This document shows, piece after piece, positions 12,707 to 25,000 of a DNA stretch of 64,000 nucleotides; within the stretch, counting starts at the first letter, position 1; each line of letters opens with the position of its first letter. The DNA is taken from contig JAHQIW010003609.1 of NCBI GenBank assembly GCA_019055375.1, positions 62,001 to 126,000 of the forward strand, read 5' to 3'. Both the position numbers and the translations under genes were made by a program. The stretch comes from Parelaphostrongylus tenuis. Taxonomy: Eukaryota; Nematoda; Chromadorea; Rhabditida; Metastrongylidae. The notes under the pieces were generated by a model. It had not been told where the DNA came from and did no database searches. It was given only the letters and a program-made list of their open reading frames with translations.

Positions 12707-13972
12707 GGAGGAACTTGAGATCATATCAACGCCTCCTCCGCACAACATTCTATCTTGGCGAGGAAAAGATGAAGCTGCTTTTAAAAACGAAATCTCAGAA
12801 CTAGCATAAAATGAAGTTTATTTAAGCTTTCAATCAACTTTTGGGAAGATACCGTCATCAACAGCAATGAAGAAGAATTTGGCCAGCTTGCATAACAAAT
12901 CCACACGAGCGCAATGCCCGGAAGTCATTAGGAGACTTTCATATCCACAAACACTCGAGTGGTAGCGTTAACGTGAAATCGCACAAGGCGTGGGCATCAC
13001 ACACTGACGCTCGAACTTGCAAAACGATGCAAAGACGACAGAAGAAAGTCTTAGAGAGAAGAGTAGCAGTTATGACTACACCTGTAAATGCTTGCAAAAG
13101 CATTTATAAAGCTCAACGAAGCTTTGCCAAATTCAAAATAGAGATGGCTATACTCCGACGCTCTGACGAAGTAGTTACAGCTTTCAGGAAGGTGATAGAG
13201 ATACCATGGACGTCTTTCTCTTAGCGTCATACTTGAAGTAACAGAATAGATCCATCGTTCCACTGGTTCCGTCTGCCAAAATCCGATATGTCATCGTCTG
13301 TCAAAGATTGAACATTATATTGCGCCTAATAACATAATACCTGAACACCAGAAAATTCTCGCACTGGTTTTCTTCATCACATTGACTCAGTTCCTCACAA
13401 GTTGCTTGTCAGGGCATAAAGTTTTGACACTAGAAAACCAGCAAGATTGTTTTGTTGTTTAAGCGACCATCACGACATTGTCTATCGCTCAATTTACTAG
13501 TTATCTGCCGCTATGAACTCTTCACTTGAGTCATCCTAAACAGGATTGACAAAACACTGAACGAATAATCGCAAAGCGAAGAGCAGAATTTGAAAAGGAT
13601 TTGGTACTAAACGCAGTAAGAGGATAAAGACTCACCGAAATCTCACGATATCACAAGAGTCCTCTGACTCTTTTCCATTATTTGGAAAAGGCCTTTGATC
13701 AGTTTGAACAGAAACAGGCACAGAAGGTGTGGAAAACCAGTGTCTCCATATTCAGAGCACAAGGATTCTCCGTTAGCTGAATTGAAGATTTAACATGCAT
13801 TTATTACCATTCCACAACGATATCTCCTTCGACGTAAGAAGAGTGGAGCTACTCGCCAAAGCTACTCACTGCTCTTCCGAAACTTCAAGAAAATTCCGAA
13901 TGATACGATATAGAGTGAAATTCATCAGCTGACAATTACACCATCTTCACCCATTGATGGCAACGGTTCTAT

Positions 13973-14334
13973 TATGGCGGCGCCACTTGAGACCTTCGGT
14001 AAAGACGTATTTTTTGCCCTTGCAAAGCTTTTTGTAGTTAATCCATAGCTCAGATCAAGTGAATTTCAATGGCATGTTTAATTTCTCAAATAGCTTATTT
14101 TTGTCGCCGCATCAGTCAAAATAAGAAGTCATAATAGGAAATAAAAAAAAAGAAAGTGAGAATCTTTGAATGAGAAACAAAATCTTATTTCAAATGGTAC
14201 GGCGCCAGAATAAGCTATTTGAGAAATCAAACATGCCATAGAAATTCACTTGATTGAACTATCGATAAACTACAGAAACGTTTTGCAAAAACAAAATTAA
14301 GTTTTTACCGGAGGCTTCAAGTGGAGCTGCCATA
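13973..14334. mobile_element. Fold-back MITE with long inverted repeats
   Basis: Terminal arms of about 150 bp are inverted copies: left TATGGCGGCGCCACTTGA, right TCAAGTGGAGCTGCCATA, and inside them CAAGTGAATTTCAATGGCAT against ATGCCATAGAAATTCACTTG and TTTCTCAAATAGCTTATT against AATAAGCTATTTGAGAAA. A central AT-rich loop of about 70 bp separates them. TA flanks both sides. No ORF. The TA duplication suggests Tc1/mariner-type mobilisation. Confidence 0.85.
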
Positions 14335-14999
14335 GTATAACGTTACGTGACAACGTTCTCAGAACATTAGTTTTCTATTCCACTGTTTTTTTTTAAACTT
14401 TACCTAAAATCCAGTATAGTCCGATAGCATATTTTGAACCCTTCAGAGGTCTGGCATGGCGCTTCGTATGCTAGATATAACTTTGGACTTTTATGTCTAG
14501 CCTCATCATCACCACATACCTTTCAGTTCATAACGAAACCGTGAGCCAGGCCAAACGAATCTCGACTGATTTTGACAACGCCTATGCAAAGACTGGCCTC
14601 CGACAAGTCTTGCGGAAGTAATGTATATGGGGAATGCATAGGTATTAAATGTTCTATTCACTTTCAACAAAATAAATCACTTTGAATGCTCCAGTTACGT
14701 CTATATAGGTCGGGAAGTCATAATGATGGGCGAAGGGAGTCGGGCAGGGGAACTGCTTGGAAAACTAACAAAAACATCGACAGTGCAATGAAGAAACAAG
14801 AAACACCCGACTTCATGCTCATCTTTTGACACAAAGATTATCCACTCCTTGACATATGCAATGGAAACCTGACCGCTACTTCACCAAAATGAAAAATCAC
14901 TTGGTGCTGTTAAGTGCGCAGTCGAAATTTTGGTGCCAGAAATATCCCCAAACCGTCAAAATACTCACTTAATTTATTTTTTTTTTGATCTGCCTTCAC

Positions 15000-15229
15000 A
15001 GTGTTTCTTTTACACTGTGCGGATTCCAGTATTTCTAGCATTCAATTAGCTTTTTCTTCTTCTCGAATGTCGTAGAATACTGGTTGAACGCGTCTTTTTG
15101 CAACCTCAAAAGCAGCCTGGTTGTGGAATTTTATAAAGCGTTCGATGTTGACTGTCGAAGGGTGTTTGGGGGTGAGGATCGACCCCACGTGTGCCACGAC
15201 GAGCACTGCAACAACTCGGCCACGGTGCC
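15000..15229 (-). repeat. tRNA-derived SINE, type B
   Basis: Minus strand head GGCACCGTGGCCGAGTTGTT (15229-15210) has an A box of the Leu/Ser type and GGGGTCGATCCTC a B box. The tail GAATACTGG and TGCTAGAAATACTGGAATCC is shared with 37130-37300 and partly with 27985-28080. Confidence 0.65.
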
Positions 15230-15681
15230 ATAGCTCCATCAAATAAATCATGAATCAGATAGCAAATTTTATGCCTCTCAGAGGTCTGGAATAGTACATA
15301 AAAGAAACAACGAAGCTTTGACCTATGTCACTGATCGAAAAGCAAAGACGCCGTTTCCAAGTCAGAATATTGAAGAAAAGATAAGCTGAACGTGTAATGT
15401 TTTTCACCGACAACCGATGGACGAGTACCGTTGTCAAATGGATTTTTTGAGATTTCATACGCACAAGAGAAACACCATTGCCTGATGGTTAGACTCATTC
15501 ACAAGAGGCCTAGAAGAATGATATGGTGCTCAACGAATCCCACAACGGCGAGGACCCAATAAGCTAAGGAAAAATTGGAGATTTCTCTATAGGTCACTCC
15601 TCCACGTACGTCGCCGATAACTCTCTATAAGGAGTGTAACGCTCCCGAGAGAACTGACTATAAAAAAGATTGACAGACGAC

Positions 15682-15744
15682 GGGTTCTGCCCGGCTGATG
15701 AGTCTGTAAGGACGAAACACGTTTCTCGGGCTGTACAAGAGCCC
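15682..15744 (+). ncRNA. Hammerhead ribozyme, type I, nearly complete
   Basis: Same subfamily as the 22.6-kb copy. Outer helix I GGGTTCT (15682-15688) pairs with AGAGCCC (15738-15744); inner helix I GCCCGG (15689-15694) with TCGGGC (15726-15731); bulge TGTACA. Core CTGATGA is at 15695-15701, helix II GTCT/GGAC closes a GTAA tetraloop, GAAA is at 15714-15717. Helix III has one change (ACACGTTT instead of ACACGTGT), giving cleavage triplet TTC, so activity may be reduced. A truncated tail follows (GACCACATGACATGTTGGCTC), ending at a TA-rich tract at 15788. Intergenic. Confidence 0.8.
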
Positions 15745-15787
15745 TTACCAGACCACATGACATGTTGGCTCAAAAAATAATGAAAGG

Positions 15788-15826
15788 ATATATATATCTA
15801 TATATTTATATATTTATACATATAGT
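15788..15826 (+). repeat. TA-rich microsatellite
   Basis: ATATAT and ATATTTAT repeats directly after the truncated tail of the 15.7-kb hammerhead unit. Confidence 0.85.
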
Positions 15827-15829
15827 CTA

Positions 15830-18800
15830 CAGAATTTCTCATTTTATTTTTTATGGCACTGTTATGTTCAAGGATGGTGAGTGATATGCAAAACTCTTAA
15901 CCACAGAGACGGAAATCAAATCTTTGTTTCACACATACCATAGCTCCGTCTCCCTATACACCACCAAGTTTTCTACTACTATTCTCTCTTGTTGTACTCC
16001 CAAGCTTACATGCTGTCGATTTGAAAGCCTTAATGACCTTGTGTTTCAGAGCCTTCTCTTCTTCGAAGCGGACTTAATTCCAAGCGATTGCTTGGAGCTG
16101 AATGGTATCTCAGTGTGAATGTTCGTTGAATCTCAGGTCCACTTCAATGAAGTAGAGCACCGCTGGAATGGAGAATCTCACTAACGCTGGTGTTTCATGA
16201 TACACGATGTCGGCACCCTGCCGTAAAACACTCACTTTTTCCAACGTAAAATTTTCAAAAGTGAATGAAATTGTACTCAAGCAGCTGTATATCTTCTCAA
16301 AAGTGAAGTTTTTGCCATAACGGTGACCTCCTTAGTAAAGTAAAGAAATCACAGTGTTGGTCTCTACGTTTTTGACTCACTTTTAAATTAGATTTTTCTT
16401 CTCAGGATGTATCAAATATGGGTCATTGTATTCCGTTGTCGTCCGCAGATTGTGTGATAGAGCAAGGATTTATAGTTGACATCCGCTCGGTTTCATCGCT
16501 CTTGACGACTCCGTTCACTGCGTGAAACAATGGAACGCCAGCCACCGATCAGTCGTTCAGTTCGCATTCCGATCGCATTATCACATCCTTTCTGTCTAAA
16601 TTCTTTGTTTCTTTCTTGGCATCTTCTACCAGTCTGTAACAAGATCTTATTGTCTATCTTCCGTTCAACTGCACGTAATGCCGAATTGGTCATTATCTAA
16701 TCTATTACTGCTGTAACGAAACCTGATTAGTGACCTCAGTCGTTTCATAGAAAACATCATTTCAATAAGAAAGTGATAAGGTTTTGTGTTATTTAGATTT
16801 ATATGTGCGCTTCTTCGTCAATTTTTGAACTGTAAGACCCAAATTTATGATGATTTATTAAGTGATCAATTGTGCGGTTACCTTCCATTTCCTACTACGA
16901 AACTAAGTGCTCTGTGCTATCATCAAAGAAAAATCGTCCGTCATCAGTTTACTGCCAATTAAACTGCTTGACGACAACTGAATAATGTTCGTCCTTCAAG
17001 TGTTGTAAGACGCTTAGTATTGAACTTACGCTTATGAAATGAGACGTAATCGGACAGATCTATGAAGGTTAGGAAATGGACACATCTCTCTGCTTTTTGA
17101 GCGGGAATCAAAATTATTTAGCTTATCGACTTTCTGCTTTACGGCTGAGAGATCTTGCAGCGATAGATTCAACCTTCCAAACCGGTTTAATTGAGAAAGG
17201 ATATATGCAACCTGTTTTCTCACACAAATGAGTAGTCGTCGCCGATCACACGACTACCACTTGCTATTGTTTATTGAGTCACATTTTGATATATTGCAAA
17301 TTATCCACACGAGTAAATTCCTACATTACCATGCCTATTATTTTTAATGGTCTTATGTAATTTCTCGTCCTCGTTTCACTCTCCGAATGTAAACTATGAA
17401 ACTATATGCCACGCCAAGGTTTGGGAAATGGTTTCACCCTACTACTGCGACATGTGAAATCAAAGATAAGCTCGACAGTTACTATCTGAGCTATGCTTGG
17501 ATAAATTAGTTCTACCAGTCTTTGACCTCATCAAGAACATCTTTATCGATGTAGTAATCTCATAGCAAACTAGATTCATCTGCAAACCACCGTGTTCACC
17601 GTTTCGTTTCATAACAATATTATCCTGCTTATAAATTCTAGCTACCGCTCAAGATCCTCTTTGAGCGTACCGTGCAAGCTCTTTATGAAAATCCGCCTAT
17701 TCACATATTACACTTCTCAAAAAGCCCGATATGTTAACAAAGCTCATTTTCACATTAATTCTGCTGTGTCGATAACGCCCAAGTTCAAACTTTGTTTGAA
17801 GATCTCTGTGGGTAATACTACCTACTCATTTTACTTCAATAAGCTCAACAGTGGAACAAAGTAGACTAGTTTCAGCTTGTTCGACACATTTTTGATTATT
17901 GTCATAATTCTTTGATCAAACACTATGAAGAAGACATTTCAAAAAAGACTGAGATAGGTATAGTACTCACATCATTTTACGCTCATCCATAAAAACGACT
18001 GTTTTGAAAACCTTGCTATAAACATTCAGTGAAGTCTGCGAAAATGTCTCCCATCCTTGCTACAAAGTAGGGATCGATGTGAAGCGTGCGGCACTGACGA
18101 AGCGAGCAATAAAGCAGAAACTAACGTATGGCACTGACGTACCAAATTCGAAAAGGCTTCAGACCTTCTCACAGTCTGCGCTCATCATTCTCATTTATGT
18201 GCCTCCTCAATGCTCACTTAATTAGCTGTGATGTGTCCATAAATATGAAGAAACTTGCGTTCCACTCAATAAGCGTCGCTCCGTGAAATAAGTGTTAAAC
18301 ATGTTACACAGCTGAGCCTAATACCGGATGCAGTGGTCTGCTAATAGATGTGAGACGGAGATGATAGAAATGATAGAGTCCAGACGAACTTGGTGTGTCC
18401 TTTATGACAGTCACACTTGAGATGGATAGACGTGTTTTGACGCTCATCAGCGAACTGTGCTCGCTGAAGCAAAATTATGGCTTGGCAAATAATAATTATC
18501 ATATATGACCTTCGGCGTCAAGTGAAACAGATAAAAGTGAATGAGAAGTGTTTCCTAGCACCGTTCGATACCTGAGTACGAGAAATCTATCTCATATTAC
18601 CCCCACCTAGATCATTCTGTCTTACTTAAACCATGTTGCACCCACGGCACGTTATAATTTATGTAGGTACGATTTTTATAAATCTTTAGCGTCCTTTTTA
18701 AGCTTGAACCCAATTAAAGTTTTTTTTTTTAATATGGTGAATTGAACAACAGAGCGATGTTCTCAAAAATTGATTCTCTGAGTCTTTACTGATTACTGAT

Positions 18801-19029
18801 TACTGAACAGATACTGATTTCAGTGCGGCGCTGTCTAAGTAATATGATATGGGTTGAGGCTTTCGAATACGCCTACATATTGTATAGCCATAAATATAAT
18901 ACGCTCCGAAACAAAATCTCCTAAAAATCCTCGTGTTGAACGTCAACTGATTGAATGATTAATGATGAAGGTGTGAGATGAAAGCTTATTCACCTTATTA
19001 TTACTGCTAAATCTCTCTTTTGTTAGATC
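15830..19029. other. Region upstream of the 19.0-kb gene, nothing firm
   Basis: May contain the promoter or a non-coding first exon of the 19.0-31.6 kb gene, but no element could be identified. At 18458-18436 (minus) a CTGATGA..AAAACACGTC string recalls a hammerhead but lacks paired helices. Confidence 0.4.
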
Positions 19030-22000
19030 ATGTTTCGACGTCTGGGCGAACGAAATTATCGAGCTGAAAGTCCTATGTACAACAACTTCGCTGGCTCAAA
19101 CTCATTGTCTACTCCAAGCGACACTACTCTGCCAAGCGATTCTACTGTAAGAACTAAGCCATAAAATGATATAGCATGAATAAAGCTCCAATATCGCTAA
19201 CTTAAGCTTATTTTTGGTTCTTCAATAGCGAATAAACTAATAAATAAATCTGCATAAATAACTATATTCATCTCATTTATTGTTTGGCCATTTTCTTTGC
19301 TTTACTCATTGCAAAAAAAAAAGAAATAAACGATGAGCTAAGATTATTGTAAAATTAACACTAGGGTTTTCATTACATTTAGACCGTGTCGCACAGCAAC
19401 TCGTCAGAATTCGACTCTTGTCCGGCAGTTGTGGAAACACCGAAAGAATGTTCTAAAGAAAACCGTGTATTAGACAAATCTAAGATCGCCGTGATTGAGG
19501 CAGCAATATGCAATAAGGTATAAAGTGTATCTTTTTTACGTTTTCCGCTAGTTTTTCAATCAGTTATTAGGTCTCCTCATAAGTCTTGAAACTAGAGCAA
19601 TAAACACCGATTCATTAACCAAAAGTAACAAAATTGCTCAACAGCACTACTCAAAGTATTCAGAAACTCCCAGTCCAGATCGATCAACTTCCTTCTGTCA
19701 ATTCGACAACATGCAGCCCTGCGTTGTTTTTAAGCACGATGAGATTGCGGCGACGTCGACGTGACAAGGCTCGATTGCAGTGGTCCAGGTGTCACAGTAG
19801 CTTTTGGCCTTAATCATCCTTCCGGCTAGCAGCAAATCGCAGTGAATCGGCCCGTTCCAGCCCTAAAAGATGATGAGTCTAGCTCGATTTGCACGTGTGG
19901 CTCAAGTTCCTCGTTGGCCTTTGAACAACCATTGATTTGAACGACGGTGACTCTTGAATAAAATCCACTTTTCGTTAGCGGTGTTTTTCTCGAAAGCGGT
20001 CTGTGCAACGTTTTCGATTTCGTTCTCATAAAGCAGCAATCTGCGATAAAGTTCGTTGAGCGGTTATGTTGCGGCAAATGTACAAAATTGGTATAAAAGC
20101 TCACGAAATTCTGTAAAAAGCGGTATTGATTTGTTGCCTGAGAGATGGCAGAAATGTGTTCAGGCTTATGGCGCATACTTTGATACTGCTGCCATTTTAG
20201 TTAAGCTAATAAATTTGATGCTTCTTGCTCTAGTGCCAAAGCCTATAAAAAGTTTAAAATAATTAGTGATATTAGTAGCTTTGTGCACTCCTTATTTTGA
20301 AACGAAAATTCGTAGGTGGCGATGAATCCTTGCGTAGAAATCCTGATGGACAATATCATACGCGTATAGCATTTTTTAAATGAGTATTACCTAGGTAAAA
20401 TTTTTCAATGAAGTTCTGAAATAAGCATAACACAATGCGACCAAATCAGTTACATTTGCAGTTATCTTTTTTCCTGGATGGGAGGCAAATTCATCACTTT
20501 AATGAGATGACGGCGAAACTTTGAAAGTTCAACAGTATTTTGTTTGTATACTTTGTATGGAAAAGCGCATGTGGGGCAGTGGTTAGAGGTGCTCTGCGTT
20601 GCACACGAGGTCAATGATTCGATCTCGAGCTCATGGTCCACCAAAGCATCCAATCCTTCGGGTTCGATAAATTGGTATCAGACTGGCCTCAGACCTGTCT
20701 AGGAGGATGAGCAGCACTGACTCGCTTCAGCGGAAGGCCATCTCGAGTCATTCTAAAGGTCAGGTATGCAATCAATCACCTCAAACGAAGTCAAAAAGTG
20801 AAGACGAATACATGTTGCATCCCTAAGGAATTGACCAACGCCAAGATCCTAATCCTTTTCAAATTTTATACGTATTTAAGTTTCAGTTATAGTTGAGTCG
20901 TTGCTTGTATACTTTGCGATAGATTGTTGCTCTTTGACTCGTCTTGATTTGTCCTGCCACGCAAATTTTTGGGATAGGATTTATCCTTATATTGAACAAC
21001 CTAAATATATCAAAGTATGTACACATATATGTACAACAACCATCATGAGCATTAAAGATACCAACTTAGTCATACAAGAGAACGATAAAGTTGATGCCAA
21101 GGACAAGTGATTGACGTCGTCGAAAAATGAGTGATTGATTCGAGATACATGGTAGGAACGGGTAATTGATAGCTGATGTCTTAACACCTGATTAATATTA
21201 TCAACAGATGAGTGGAAGGAGGTAAAGAGAACGAGCAAGCAATGAGATCGTAAAGAGGAATCAAGTGCCATTGTGGGCGTGATTCTCCACCATCGCCATT
21301 TTCCTTGACCGCTGAGCAACCATGTCGTCGACAGGTGTACGCCATCGGCAAGTCCCGGCTACATCGCGATCTCGGGCCGATAAACACGCTAATTACGTTG
21401 TCTTCCGATTAGTTGAGGCAGTGTCCACAGATACAATGTTTACTCATTTGATAGATTTATCTTATATTTTCATCCTTTACGTAGTGTTGCATTATCTATA
21501 GTATGTACATGTGCGACGCAAAGGAAATAGCAGTTGTTTGGGAACAACTGCTACACTCCCGCCCCTAGAGGGAATGGTGCAAGCGACCCTCGACTTGGAG
21601 TGTTTCGGCTATGAGGTGTAAGATGGTACCCCGTTACCTCTCTGCTTCTGATTGATTATGATACCCTGATAGTGACTGTATAGTCCGTATCGTTGTGGTT
21701 GTGCCTTGTCGTGGACGAAGGCTATGAGTCTTTGTTGTTGACTCCGATGTGTCACAGTCGGCTACGGCTTCTCTGCTAGTATAGTTGGGTGTTGTGTTGT
21801 TTTGTACTGTTGTGTGGTCTAGTTTTAGCGGGATCAACATATTGATTGGGCGTCTTATAGTTTTACCATTTGGCAGTGTGACATGTGCGTCTCTTACTAC
21901 TCCATTGGAAGTGTTCAGTTTCGTAATGCGTGCTATTTTCCATGCGTGTCGTGGTAGTATTGGTTCCAATATGAGTATTGGACTCAACGGGCATGTTCTA

Positions 22001-25000
22001 GTATTATCGATGTAAAGTTTGTGTGATTCCCTTAGGCTCGTGAGATAATGTTGACTCCATATAGTCCAATATCGTTTGGTCAATCTGTGGCTTGATCGCA
22101 AGGCTTCGTTCACCTGTTGACGTGTACGCAGTTGTATTGCTTCATTTGAAGGAAGGTATTCTTCGTCATCGTTGTGATCTACATTTCGCTCGAGAGGATA
22201 GGTGAGGATGATGTCACGTTGTATGAAGTCTATCGGTCTCACATTAAAGAATTCTTCAGGGTCCTCTTCGTGGTTAGTTAGTGGGCGGCTATTCAACATG
22301 GCTTCTATCTCGATTAGCAAAGTTTCCAGTTCTTGGACGTCGAGTATTTTGTTTTGAGTTACTTTGTACAGCGAATGTTTTATGAACTTCATCAGGCGTT
22401 CGTAGAATGCCCCTTGCCATGGGGCGTATGGCGTCATTGTCTCCCATTCAAAGAGTTCTCGCAGAAACTGTTCCGCGAGGAGAAAGTAGGTGACATGTCC
22501 TGTACCATTTCGATATGGAGTAGCCGTGTTGTTGCACATGTGAGTATGATCCCATAACTTAATTTAAATATCATTTCTTTTCACCATTATTTGAGCCAAC
22601 ATGTCATGTGGTCTGGTAAGGGCTCTTGTACAACCCGAGACACGTGTTTCGTCCTTAAAGACTCATCAGCCGGGCAGAACCCGTCGTCTGACGATCTTTT
22701 TATATTGAAATTTTTAGTGGTCCAAACAAAGCACTCGAGATAAAGGTATAATTATGACAAAAGTACCAGCCAATGAGCAATCGAGTGCGAAACACGTGTC
22801 TCGGGCTGTACAAGAGCCCTTGCCAGACCACATGACATGTTGGCTCAAATAATGATGAAAGGATATATTGAAATTTGAGCGTGGTCTAAACAAAGCACTC
22901 GAGATAAAGGTTTAATATAATTTCTTTTTGTCGTTAATTGTCCAAAATAGTCGATGCCAACATATTGAAATGGTCGCGTTCCTATAACCCGTGTTTGTGG
23001 TAAGTTGTCTCTTTTCGGATACTTGTAAGAGGAATTATTCAGTTTTTGGCAAGGGATACACCTTCTGACAGTTTGCCGTGCCAGGTGCCTTAATCGTGAT
23101 ATCCAAAATCGTTCCCTTACGTTGGCCATTATTCGGCTTGTACCACAGTGATACGGGAGGTGAGCATCTTTCACTATTGCTTGAGCAAATGGAGTCTTTG
23201 GCAGAATTAAGGTTGGCAGTTGCGTTTTCTGTGGTAAAGATGTCCTGCCCAGTCGTCCTTTGCAACATATGATTCCGCTCTCATCTTGGTAATTATTTAA
23301 AATTTTTGAAAGCCTTGGGGAGTAGGAAGTGTAATATGTAGCTTGGTGATTTCGTACTACTACCTTCAATGCCATCTCATATTCGCCTGCTGTGATATAT
23401 TCTTCCAATGTGGCTGCTAGTAGCTCTGGAATACGTTGCTGTATTCGTCTCTCAATTCTCTACGTATCTTCGAGGTTATTTTGTTGATGAATCTCAGAAC
23501 ATGCGCTATCGTGCATTTTGCCGCTGTGAGTTCGTTGACTCTGCTCCAGTCGAGTAGTTCTTCAATGGGTTTGCTGGTTGTTAATGTCACCGTAGAGTTT
23601 GTTTTTCTTGGTTTTTTAAGACTATAGTGGGCAAATCTTCTTTGGTTTTATCGTATCATAGGTTGAAGAAATTATTGAGTACTCCTGCTGGGTCTGTGAT
23701 GAATTTGGGTCCCTTCCACCAGATGTGATCTTTCAGCTCCGTCTTGTTTAGCCCTCTAGTGACGCAGTCTGCTGCGTTTTGGTTGCTGGCGACGTACCCG
23801 AAGCGGAAGGCTAATTTTATGTGCTGTGCTATGCTTTGTATTTCATTTATTCGGTTTTTGACCAACACACTAGGTGCCTCTTCCGTTTTTTTCGATCGTA
23901 TCCAGCTTAAAGCGACTTTCGAATCCGGAAGAATTACTACTTCCGTCATTGGTGTATGATGTTTGAGGGTGGTGTATATGGTACGAGCTAGTTGAGTTGC
24001 CATTGTCAGTGCATTCAGTTCCAATTTTGGTATAGTTGAAGTGACTTTGAGTGGAGGTAGTTTTGATTTGGCTGCTAATAGTTGTGATTTTTTGTTCGCC
24101 ACGAGGTAAGCGCAGGTTGCCATGCATTGTTTGCTTGCATCTGCGAAGAGGGCTAATTTACTGGGTGTCTCAATTTGATTGATTTTTCGCGGAATAGTGA
24201 ATTCAAACCCATTGAGGACTTCTACTTTTTTGATCCATTGATCGATGTGCTCCTTGGGGAACGGTGTGTTCCATGAATAGTTGAGGTTCCATAGGCCTTG
24301 CAGAATAGTTTCTCTCGAAAGGTGAGTGGTGTAGCCATCCAAGTGGATCATAAATAGCCGCAACTTGTTCGGCGATTGATCGCATTGTCAACTTACTTTT
24401 CTTTGGGTAACTGCATGAGAAAAAGAGTTCATCTTCGAGTGCATGCCACATAATTTCTAGAACCTTTTGTTTCGTAGTTGATGCCAAATACAGTGGAGGT
24501 ATTTTGCGTAGCGTCTGCTGATCATTTAATAAGAATTGTCGTAGGTTCATCACTAATTCTTTGTAAGGCTTCCCACGTTGACTTGGCTGTTATAATGACA
24601 TTGTCGACGTACGTATTTCCCAACAAGTTTTTAGATAGTGCAGAGTTCTTTGTATAGTTGTTAAAGTGGTACTTGATAGTTCCTGCTAACAGAAATGGTG
24701 AGCAGTTGATGCCAAAGGTGACCCGTGTGAATTTGTAAACGAGTAGATCTTGAGGTGCAAGTTTTTTTTTTTTGAGGTACAAGGTTGGCTGATGTTCTTG
24801 ATCCATAAAAAGCGTGTAACGTCTCTGTGTTCTTCCTGCAATCGTACTCGAAGGAAGGCTTTTTCTGAGTTGATACTCGATGGAGGACATCGTTCAAAAA
24901 CGGTGACAACTTTGAGTGTGCTGAAGCGTCGAAACAATTCGTAATTTTGTAATTTCCTTGTGCGGGGTGAGTACTGCGTGGTGCGGAAGATATATTGGCG

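Larger units (their letters stand above)
11790..13880 (+). pseudogene. RTE-type LINE, strongly decayed, 5- and 3-truncated
   Basis: Endonuclease part about 11890-12400: GILAKKSLTMNIDLFEQL, DIFVVY, ITGDFNKKI, RWTWET and DHI..N..CPTDVDAVPKYY, which follow the order and spacing of RTE endonucleases. After the hammerhead insertion it resumes at about 12715 with RLLRTTFYLGEEKMKLL, then WEDTVINSNEEEFGQL, and a linker ERRVAVMTTPVNACKSIYKA at about 13051-13130. The reverse transcriptase is represented by HYLEKAFDQFE near 13676 (cf. DLKKAFDS) and a short following piece. Many stops and frameshifts; the FADD region is missing. RTE elements are common in nematodes and are often the partners of SINEs. 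Confidence 0.75.
22583..22911. mobile_element. Hammerhead element, inverted double copy, nested in BEL integrase
   Basis: About 330 bp interrupts the integrase of the BEL element. It consists of a minus-strand unit (22583 to about 22703), a plus-strand tail (about 22704-22745), a short spacer and a plus-strand unit (about 22785-22911). The two units form an inverted repeat of about 65 bp (22589-22653 against 22789-22854). Plus-strand tails ending in GCACTCGAGATAAAGG occur twice (to 22745 and to 22910). Flanks are similar: TTTAAATATCATTTCTTTT (22563-22581) and TTTAATATAATTTCTTTTT (22911-22929), perhaps a decayed target duplication. About 80 codons of integrase core are missing at the site, so insertion and deletion may both have happened. 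Confidence 0.7.
21634..23408 (-). pseudogene. BEL/Pao integrase, interrupted by hammerhead element
   Basis: The HHCC zinc domain (AHLPYHCGTSRIMANVRERF, then CIPCQKLN) lies at about 23200-23030 and the core starts with YVGIDYFGQLTTKRN. At 22911 the hammerhead insertion begins; reading resumes at 22553 (KLWDHTHMCNN). APWQGAFYERL supplies the last catalytic Glu, followed by the C-terminal domain (LNSRPLT, PNGKTIRRPINMLIPL). The segment with the second catalytic Asp is absent. Inactive. Confidence 0.87.

Noticed and set aside
18430..18465. CTGATGA..AAAACACGTC on the minus strand, resembling a hammerhead
   Set aside because: No helix II pairing, GAAA replaced by AAAA, and no helix I complement; could be chance.
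21785..22557. Plus-strand ORFs within the BEL element
   Set aside because: They are shadows of the minus-strand integrase, which has clear family motifs.
22871..22887. Similarity of the TTTGAG in the tail hairpin to the end of nematode SL1
   Set aside because: Only six bases agree and no Sm site or SL donor follows; chance match.
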